Of a stretch of 5,238 nt of DNA, positions 1 through 5,238 are shown piece by piece. Origin of the DNA: Actinomycetes bacterium (GTDB taxonomy: Bacteria; Actinomycetota; Actinomycetes; Mycobacteriales; Mycobacteriaceae); the NCBI GenBank assembly GCA_023388385.1, contig JAEWGK010000180.1, positions 1-5,238 on the forward strand, given 5' to 3'. The translations under genes and the position numbers were made by a program. How positions within the stretch are numbered: the stretch's first letter is position 1; each line of letters starts with the position of its first letter. Below the pieces are notes generated by a model. It did not search any database. It was not told where the DNA came from and was given only the letters and a program-made list of their open reading frames with translations.

Positions 1-15
1 GCCAGAGCCGCACAT

Positions 16-31
16 TCGAAAATCTATTCGA
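16..31. promoter_or_regulatory. Candidate LexA (SOS) box
   Basis: The 16-mer TCGAAAATCTATTCGA is an inverted repeat (TCGAA, 6 nt, TTCGA). It matches the corynebacterial LexA consensus as I remember it, TCGAA(A/C)A-NN-TGTTCGA, at every fixed position but one (A instead of G at position 11). It lies in an AT-richer patch and covers the -10 element of a leftward promoter, which is where a repressor would act. The regulated gene would start beyond the left edge. The match is read from the sequence; LexA binding is inferred. Confidence 0.55.
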
Positions 32-50
32 TCATCGAGACCCGTGGCAA
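21..50 (-). promoter_or_regulatory. Leftward sigma-A-type promoter
   Basis: Read on the minus strand, there is a -35 box TTGCCA (positions 50-45, five of six matches to TTGACA), an 18-nt spacer and a -10 box TAGATT (26-21), which fits the corynebacterial TANANT pattern. Transcription would begin near position 14 and run leftward out of the window. The promoter lies just past the hairpin that should end the mhuD transcript, so it probably serves the next gene on the minus strand. The LexA-type box overlaps its -10. Confidence 0.5.
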
Positions 51-78
51 GGTTCCAGTTCACAGGCCCGGACATGCG

Positions 79-112
79 GGAACCCGGCCCGACGTCAATC
101 GGGCCGGGTTCC
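79..112 (-). terminator. Hairpin terminator of mhuD
   Basis: This is a perfect 14-bp GC-rich inverted repeat (left arm 79-92, GGAACCCGGCCCGA; right arm 99-112) with a 6-nt loop. It starts 26 bp beyond the mhuD stop codon. No T-run follows in either direction, so it is the U-tail-less type of hairpin often seen in high-GC actinobacteria. Position between mhuD and the next leftward promoter supports a terminator role. Confidence 0.6.
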
Positions 113-138
113 GAAAACCGGTTCGGGAAAGAGTGCTC

Positions 139-462
139 CTACCGTGCGGCACCCTCGACGTCGACGACGACGTCAAACTCCAGCAGCGCGGAGCCGGTGG
201 CCACGGGACGCTGCCCCTCGCCCGACTTCGGATGCGACTTCTCGTAGCCCTGGCCGTTGCGCCAGCCCTCGTACGCAGCTTCGTCAACCCAGCGGGTGAC
301 GACGAAGTAGCGGGTCTCGTTCTCCCCCGTCGGGCGGAGCAGCTGGAAGCCCTCGAAGCCGGGCTGGTTCTCGATGTGGCCGGCGTGGGCGACGAAGCGG
401 CGCTCCAGCTCCTCGCCCGCACCCTGGGGGACCTCGATGGCGTTGATCTTGACGATGCTCAT
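139..462 (-). CDS. mhuD: Heme-degrading monooxygenase, IsdG/MhuD family
   Basis: This 107-residue protein has a ferredoxin-like ABM fold by family and is expected to act in the cytosol as a dimer, opening the heme ring with O2 and reductant to free iron. It aligns closely with remembered M. tuberculosis MhuD from residue 1 (shared VKINAIEVP, ENxPGF, GFQLLRP, YFVVT, PVATG, LLEF). The expected heme-site residues are present: Asn7, Trp67 and the proximal His77. The Trp-to-His spacing is 10 residues, as in staphylococcal IsdG (N7/W67/H77), against 9 in MhuD (W66/H75), and MhuD Arg26 is replaced by His26. The reading frame stays open far upstream across metQ, but homology fixes the start at the ATG at 462. 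The ribosome-binding site is weak (TAGG, 9 nt from the ATG). TAGGCT at 475-470 could instead be the -10 of a leaderless transcript. The gene is divergent from metQ and stands alone on its strand before a hairpin. I see no DtxR-type iron box upstream. The family call is firm; heme substrate is inferred from conserved residues. Confidence 0.88.
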   Translation of the reverse strand: MSIVKINAIEVPQGAGEELERRFVAHAGHIENQPGFEGFQLLRPTGENETRYFVVTRWVDEAAYEGWRNGQGYEKSHPKSGEGQRPVATGSALLEFDVVVDVEGAAR

Positions 463-568
463 GCGCCGAAGCCTACGCCCCGCCACGATCCCCGGCCATG
501 ATCCGCGCACCACCCGCCGCACCGCGCCCACGATCCGACCAGCGCGTTTCCCGCCCGCGGGACACCAG

Positions 569-577
569 TGATAACGT
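569..577 (+). promoter_or_regulatory. Possible extended -10 of metQ
   Basis: TGATAACGT fits an extended -10 element (TGN followed by TANNNT). It would start transcription near position 584, just before the McbR operator, so a bound repressor would block early elongation. No convincing -35 box is visible upstream. This is a weak call made mainly from position. Confidence 0.25.
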
Positions 578-585
578 TCCCCATC

Positions 586-591
586 ATCATA
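586..591 (-). promoter_or_regulatory. Possible -10 of a leftward mhuD promoter
   Basis: On the minus strand the hexamer is TATGAT, close to the consensus TATAAT. It overlaps the left end of the McbR operator by two bases. A transcript from here would have a leader of roughly 115 nt before mhuD. No good -35 is seen at 16-18 nt spacing, so the call is tentative; the leaderless alternative at 475-470 competes with it. Confidence 0.25.
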
Positions 592-605
592 GACAGCTTG
601 GTCTA
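590..605. promoter_or_regulatory. McbR operator, perfect palindrome
   Basis: TAGACAGCTTGGTCTA is an exact match to TAGAC-N6-GTCTA, the binding motif described for McbR, the TetR-type repressor of methionine and cysteine genes in Corynebacterium glutamicum whose effector is S-adenosylhomocysteine. It ends 40 bp before the metQ start codon, in the region shared with divergent mhuD. A methionine-uptake gene is a sensible McbR target, so the site and the MetQ call support each other. The sequence match is direct; binding is inferred. Confidence 0.82.
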
Positions 606-634
606 ACGCACATCCGCGTCCGACCCCATGCACG

Positions 635-639
635 AGGAG
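635..639 (+). promoter_or_regulatory. metQ ribosome-binding site
   Basis: AGGAG sits 6 nt before the ATG at 646. It decides the start: an in-frame ATG at 628 lies upstream of this motif and would add six residues to the signal peptide, but it has no Shine-Dalgarno sequence of its own. Confidence 0.75.
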
Positions 640-645
640 AACCAC

Positions 646-1602
646 ATGCGCAGCCGCGCCACCGTCACCCGCCCCCGCCGCGGCCTCCGGGTCCGCCTGG
701 CCGCCGCCGTCACCGCCACGGCCGTCGCCGCAACCGCCCTGGCCGGCTGCGGCGCCGGCAAAGCCCCCGAAGGCGGCCCCGTCGCCGACGACTCCGGCGT
801 GACCACCGTCCGGCTGGGCGTCACCGACGCCGGCAAGAAGCAGTGGCCCGTCCTGCAGGAGAAGGCGGCGGCCGAGAACATCAACCTCGAGCTCGTCCCC
901 TACAACGACTACGTCACCCCGAACCGCGCGCTGGCCGAGGGCGCCATCGACGCGAACCAGTACCAGCACCTGCTGTTCCTCGCGGACAACCAGCTGGGCA
1001 CCGGCCAAGAGCTCGTCCCGATCGCCTCCACCGAGATTTTCCCGCTCCCGCTGTACTGGAAGGACCACGACTCGACGGACGGCATCGACGGCGAGACCGT
1101 CGCCATCCCCAACGACCCGACCAACGGCGGCCGCGCCATCCGCGTCCTCGAGCAGGCGGGCCTGGTGACGCTGCGCGACGGCGCCCCCATCTCCCCGACC
1201 CCGGCCGACATCGTGGAAGACACCTCGCGCGTCTCCGTCAACCAGGTCGACCCGACGCAGACCGCGGTCGTGTGGGGAGAGGGCACCCCGGCCGTCGTCA
1301 ACCAGAACTTCATCGACCGCGCCGGCATCGACCCGGCCACCGCCATCGCCGCCGACGACCCGCACGACCCCGCCACCGAGCCCTACATCAACGTCTGGGT
1401 CACCCGCGCCGGCGACGAGCACAACGCCGCCATCAACCGCCTCGCAGAGCTGTGGCACTCCCCCGAGGTCCAGGAGGCCGTCGCGGAGGACACCGGCTTC
1501 ACCTCCGTCTCCGTGAAGAAGACCCCGGAGGAGCTCACGGCCATCCTCGACCGCCTCATCGGCGACCTCCGCGCGGAGAACGGCACGAAGGCCGCGAACT
1601 AG
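646..1602 (+). CDS. metQ: Methionine-binding lipoprotein MetQ (NlpA family)
   Basis: This is the 318-residue extracytoplasmic substrate-binding component of the MetNIQ D/L-methionine ABC importer, lipid-anchored to the outer face of the membrane. Residues 1-35 form a lipoprotein signal: an Arg-rich n-region, an Ala/Val-rich core and a lipobox L32-A33-G34-C35, with Cys35 the expected lipidated first residue. The mature part shows NlpA/MetQ hallmarks: VRLGVTD near 55-61, EGAIDANQYQH at 98-108, IPNDPTN at 154-160, and a late YINVWV segment. Length is slightly above the usual 270-300 residues, as expected with the signal peptide. The start is set by AGGAG at 635-639. Downstream lies convergent guaA and upstream divergent mhuD, so metN (ATPase) and metI (permease) are not adjacent here and must be elsewhere if the system works. 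A perfect McbR operator 40 bp upstream predicts repression when sulfur amino acids are plentiful. Family is certain; methionine rather than another NlpA ligand is inferred from motifs and operator. Confidence 0.92.
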   Translation: MRSRATVTRPRRGLRVRLAAAVTATAVAATALAGCGAGKAPEGGPVADDSGVTTVRLGVTDAGKKQWPVLQEKAAAENINLELVPYNDYVTPNRALAEGAIDANQYQHLLFLADNQLGTGQELVPIASTEIFPLPLYWKDHDSTDGIDGETVAIPNDPTNGGRAIRVLEQAGLVTLRDGAPISPTPADIVEDTSRVSVNQVDPTQTAVVWGEGTPAVVNQNFIDRAGIDPATAIAADDPHDPATEPYINVWVTRAGDEHNAAINRLAELWHSPEVQEAVAEDTGFTSVSVKKTPEELTAILDRLIGDLRAENGTKAAN

Positions 1603-1630
1603 CCCCGCGCGATCGCCACGGAACGGCCGA

Positions 1631-1643
1631 GGGGGAGTCCCCC
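1631..1643. terminator. Short hairpin between convergent metQ and guaA
   Basis: GGGGG-AGT-CCCCC can form a 5-bp all-GC stem with a 3-nt loop in the 45-bp gap between the two stop codons. A second, overlapping repeat (GGGAGT at 1633-1638 with ACTCCC at 1650-1655) could pair instead. There is no T-run. A two-way terminator is expected between convergent genes, but this structure is small, so the call rests partly on position. Confidence 0.35.
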
Positions 1644-1647
1644 CAGG

Positions 1648-3219
<1,572 letters not shown>

Positions 3220-3232
3220 GGCCTGGAGTCTA

Positions 3233-5044
3233 TCAGGACCGCACGTCCGCCCCGGCGCGGCGCCTCGGCATGCCCAGGTTCAGCGCCGCCGGGGCGTCCG
3301 CCGGCACGATTGGGGCGTGCGGCGCCACCGGGTCGAGCTCCCGGTACCCCTCGCCCTGCGCCGGACGGATGTCCGCCTCACCCTTGTTCGGCCACAGCGC
3401 CATCGCCCGCTCCGCGATGGCGGTGATGGACAGCGACGGGTTGACGCCCGGGTTCGCCGGCATCGCCGAACCGTCGGTGATGTGCAGCGTCGGGTGCCCC
3501 CACACGCGGTTGTACGGGTCGACGACGCCGCGCTCCGGCGACGACGAGATGGGGGCGCCGCCGAGGAAGTGCGCCGTCAGCGGGATGTCGAAGATCTCGC
3601 CCCACGTGCCGCCGGCAATGCCGCCGATCTTCTCCGCCACGCGCCGGGTGGCCTCGTTGCCCGACGGGATCCACGACGGGTTCGGCTCGCCCTCGCCCTG
3701 GCGCGACGTCAGCAGCCGGATGGGGCCGGCCTTCCACAGGGACGTCGTCAGCGAATTGTTCGAGTTCTGCATGACCAGCGAGATGATCGTGCGCTGCGAC
3801 CAGCGCCGGATGCGCACGATGGCCATCGCCCGCACCGGGTTCGCGGCCACCTGCCGGATGAGTTTCCACCAGCGCGGGCCGCCCGGGCCGCCGTCCGTCA
3901 TGAGGGTCTGCAGCAGCGCGATGGCGTTGGAGCCGTGGCCGTAGCGCACCGGCTCGATGTGGGTGTCCGGCCGCGGGAAGAACGACGACGTGATGGCGAC
4001 GCCCTCGGAGTAGTCGTTCTCCGGGTCGAGGCGCGGGCGCATCGCACCGACGATCGACTCCGAGTTCGTGCGGGTCATGTGGCCCAGGCGGTCCGAGATG
4101 TCCGGCAGGTTGCCGTCGTCCTTCTGCCGGTGCAGCAGGTTCTGGGTGCCCCACGTGCCGGCGGCGACGACGACCTGGTCGGCGGTCAGGGTGCGCGGGC
4201 GCTTGAACGGGCCCCACGCGCCGGTCGACTCCACGCCGACCTCCCACGAGCCGTCCGCCGCCTGGCGCAGCGACGTCACCGTGGTGCGGTCGCGGATCTC
4301 CGCGCCGCCGCGCTCGGCGAGGTACAGGTAGTTCTTCAGCAGCGTGTTCTTCGCGTTGTGGCGGCAGCCGGTCATGCACTCGCCGCACTCGATGCACGCG
4401 GTGCGGTCCGGGCCGACACCGCCGAAGAACGGGTCGGGCACCGTCTCGCCCGGCGCTCCCTGCGCCCCGGTCTTCTCGCCGAAGAAGACGCCGACGGGGG
4501 CGCGGACGAACGTGTCCCCCACGCCCATGTCCTCCGCGACCTCCCTCATCACGCGGTCCGACGGGGTCATGGTCGGGTTCTGCACGACGCCGAGCATCTT
4601 CCGGGCCTGCTCGTAGTACGGCGACAACTCCTCGCCCCAGTCGGTCACGTCGGACCACTGCGGGTCGGCGAAGAACTCCCGGCCGGGCCGGTACAGCGTG
4701 TTCGCGTAGTTCAGCGAGCCGCCGCCGACGCCCGCGCCGGCCAGGATCATGACGTCCTTCAGCATGTGGATGCGCTGCACGCCGAACAGGCCGATCTTCG
4801 GCGCCCAGACGTATCGCGGCAGGCGCCAGCTGGTCTTCGCGAACTCGTGGTCCTCGAACCGGCGGCCCGCCTCGAGGACGCCGACGCGGTACCCCTTCTC
4901 CGTCAGGCGCAGCGCCGCGACAGAGCCGCCGAAGCCGGAGCCGATGACGATGACGTCGTAGTCGCGTCCCTCCCCGGTGCCGTGGGCGGCGGCGCGGGTG
5001 TCGTTCGTCTTCTTTCCGATCCTCGGCAAACGCAGAGCGGCCAT
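3233..5044 (-). CDS. choD: GMC-family oxidoreductase, ChoD-type (putative cholesterol oxidase)
   Basis: This 603-residue FAD flavoprotein is very similar along its length to remembered M. tuberculosis ChoD (Rv3409c), annotated as cholesterol oxidase though its sterol role there is disputed. Visible parts: an N-terminal extension (1-27), the FAD dinucleotide motif G35-S-G37-F-G39-G40, Glu58 at the ribose site (VLEAGRRF), a second flavin segment [15 protein letters not shown] (102-116), a four-cysteine motif C217/C220/C223/C227 resembling a [4Fe-4S] ferredoxin site, and the C-terminal GMC domain with His492 (HFLGG) and Asn535 (NPSLS), the likely catalytic pair. No signal peptide or membrane helix is evident, so it is probably cytosolic. 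The start is the ATG at 5044, fixed by GGGAGG 6 nt upstream; the open frame reaches 5179, but the extra 45 residues lack a good ribosome-binding site and resemble no family sequence. It leads the unit choD-guaA (13-bp gap). Family is firm; the substrate is not known from sequence, and a dehydrogenase using another electron acceptor is as likely as an H2O2-producing oxidase. Confidence 0.9.
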   Translation of the reverse strand: MAALRLPRIGKKTNDTRAAAHGTGEGRDYDVIVIGSGFGGSVAALRLTEKGYRVGVLEAGRRFEDHEFAKTSWRLPRYVWAPKIGLFGVQRIHMLKDVMILAGAGVGGGSLNYANTLYRPGREFFADPQWSDVTDWGEELSPYYEQARKMLGVVQNPTMTPSDRVMREVAEDMGVGDTFVRAPVGVFFGEKTGAQGAPGETVPDPFFGGVGPDRTACIECGECMTGCRHNAKNTLLKNYLYLAERGGAEIRDRTTVTSLRQAADGSWEVGVESTGAWGPFKRPRTLTADQVVVAAGTWGTQNLLHRQKDDGNLPDISDRLGHMTRTNSESIVGAMRPRLDPENDYSEGVAITSSFFPRPDTHIEPVRYGHGSNAIALLQTLMTDGGPGGPRWWKLIRQVAANPVRAMAIVRIRRWSQRTIISLVMQNSNNSLTTSLWKAGPIRLLTSRQGEGEPNPSWIPSGNEATRRVAEKIGGIAGGTWGEIFDIPLTAHFLGGAPISSSPERGVVDPYNRVWGHPTLHITDGSAMPANPGVNPSLSITAIAERAMALWPNKGEADIRPAQGEGYRELDPVAPHAPIVPADAPAALNLGMPRRRAGADVRS

Positions 5045-5050
5045 ACCGTA

Positions 5051-5056
5051 CCTCCC
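5051..5056 (-). promoter_or_regulatory. choD ribosome-binding site
   Basis: On the minus strand GGGAGG lies 6 nt before the ATG at 5044. It is the strongest Shine-Dalgarno sequence in the window and excludes the longer reading frame that begins at 5179. Confidence 0.8.
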
Positions 5057-5111
5057 GGTGTCGTGTGAGCTGGTCCCCGCGGCATGGGCGCACCCCAGGG
5101 CGATTCCCGTC

Positions 5112-5155
5112 ATGCTATCCGGCGGCGCCTGCCCACATGCCCGGTTCCCTTTTTT
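5112..5155 (-). promoter_or_regulatory. Candidate choD-guaA promoter region
   Basis: On the minus strand TAGCAT (5117-5112) fits TANNNT as a -10 box and would place the start near 5105, giving a leader of about 60 nt. A run of six A (5155-5150) falls near -45 to -50, where an UP-like element would lie. The hexamer at -35 spacing (GCATGT) is poor. This is the only plausible promoter I see between the upstream hairpin and choD. Confidence 0.3.
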
Positions 5156-5177
5156 CACCCGATGAATGCACCCGCGC

Positions 5178-5219
5178 ACGACGACGCCCCGGGCCCTATC
5201 GGGTCCGGGGCGTCGTCGT
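5178..5219. terminator. Long 19-bp hairpin upstream of choD
   Basis: Arms 5178-5196 and 5201-5219 pair over 19 bp around the tetraloop TATC. The only imperfection is a G-T pair (5193 with 5207), which is a G-U wobble in a plus-strand RNA and an A-C mismatch in a minus-strand RNA. No T-run follows either way. The most likely role is terminating the off-window gene to the right if that gene also runs leftward, which would separate it from the choD-guaA unit. A two-way terminator is possible. Confidence 0.6.
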
Positions 5220-5238
5220 CACGCGAACAGCGGCGCGG

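Noticed and set aside
1..138. tRNA or other structured RNA in the AT-richer left end
   Set aside because: No cloverleaf arms or T-loop arrangement is visible. The repeats there are better explained by the LexA-type box and the terminator hairpin.
463..627. DtxR iron box expected for a heme-degradation gene
   Set aside because: I looked for a TTAGG...CCTAA-type 19-bp palindrome between mhuD and metQ and found none, so iron control by DtxR is not supported from sequence.
139..1458. Long form of the mhuD reading frame (439 codons)
   Set aside because: The upstream part runs antisense through metQ and is low-complexity. Similarity to MhuD begins at the internal ATG at 462.
5064..5079. Possible GlxR/CRP-type site (TGTGA half-site) before choD
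   Set aside because: Only the left half and the central T fit TGTGANNTNNNTCACA; the right half matches at two of five positions, too weak to call.
5045..5179. N-terminal 45-residue extension of choD starting at 5179
   Set aside because: The upstream ATG lies inside the long hairpin without a ribosome-binding site, while GGGAGG precedes the ATG at 5044 at ideal spacing.

Overview
This 5.2 kb, strongly GC-rich window reads as ordinary actinobacterial chromosome, most likely from a high-GC Corynebacterium. Four intact protein genes account for almost all of it. The genus hint comes from a perfect copy of the TAGAC-N6-GTCTA operator known for the corynebacterial sulfur regulator McbR, from a close match to the corynebacterial/mycobacterial LexA box, and from three proteins that strongly resemble remembered mycobacterial proteins: MhuD, GuaA and ChoD.

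Layout from left to right. Positions 1-138 hold no gene. They carry a leftward promoter overlapped by a LexA-type box (16-50), which should serve a gene beyond the left edge, and a 14-bp hairpin (79-112) that probably ends the mhuD transcript. mhuD (139-462, minus) encodes an IsdG/MhuD-type heme-degrading monooxygenase. A divergent intergenic region (463-645) holds the McbR operator (590-605) and candidate promoters for both sides. metQ (646-1602, plus) encodes the methionine-binding lipoprotein of a MetNIQ importer, and no metN or metI adjoins it in this window. metQ converges on guaA across a 45-bp gap with a short hairpin. guaA (GMP synthase, 1648-3219, minus) lies 13 bp behind choD (3233-5044, minus), a ChoD-type GMC oxidoreductase with a four-cysteine ferredoxin-like motif. 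Upstream of choD are a strong ribosome-binding site, a weak promoter candidate and a long 19-bp hairpin (5178-5219).

How the parts relate: choD and guaA look like one leftward transcription unit. From memory of Mycobacterium tuberculosis, where choD follows guaB2-guaB3, the off-window gene to the right may be an IMP dehydrogenase-family gene, so this would be the guanine-nucleotide locus. metQ is probably repressed by McbR as part of methionine/cysteine control. mhuD releases iron from heme.

I did not find an undescribed multi-gene system. The observations most worth following are regulatory (LexA-type promoter, McbR operator between divergent genes) and biochemical (Fe-S-like motif in ChoD, IsdG-like heme-site spacing in MhuD).
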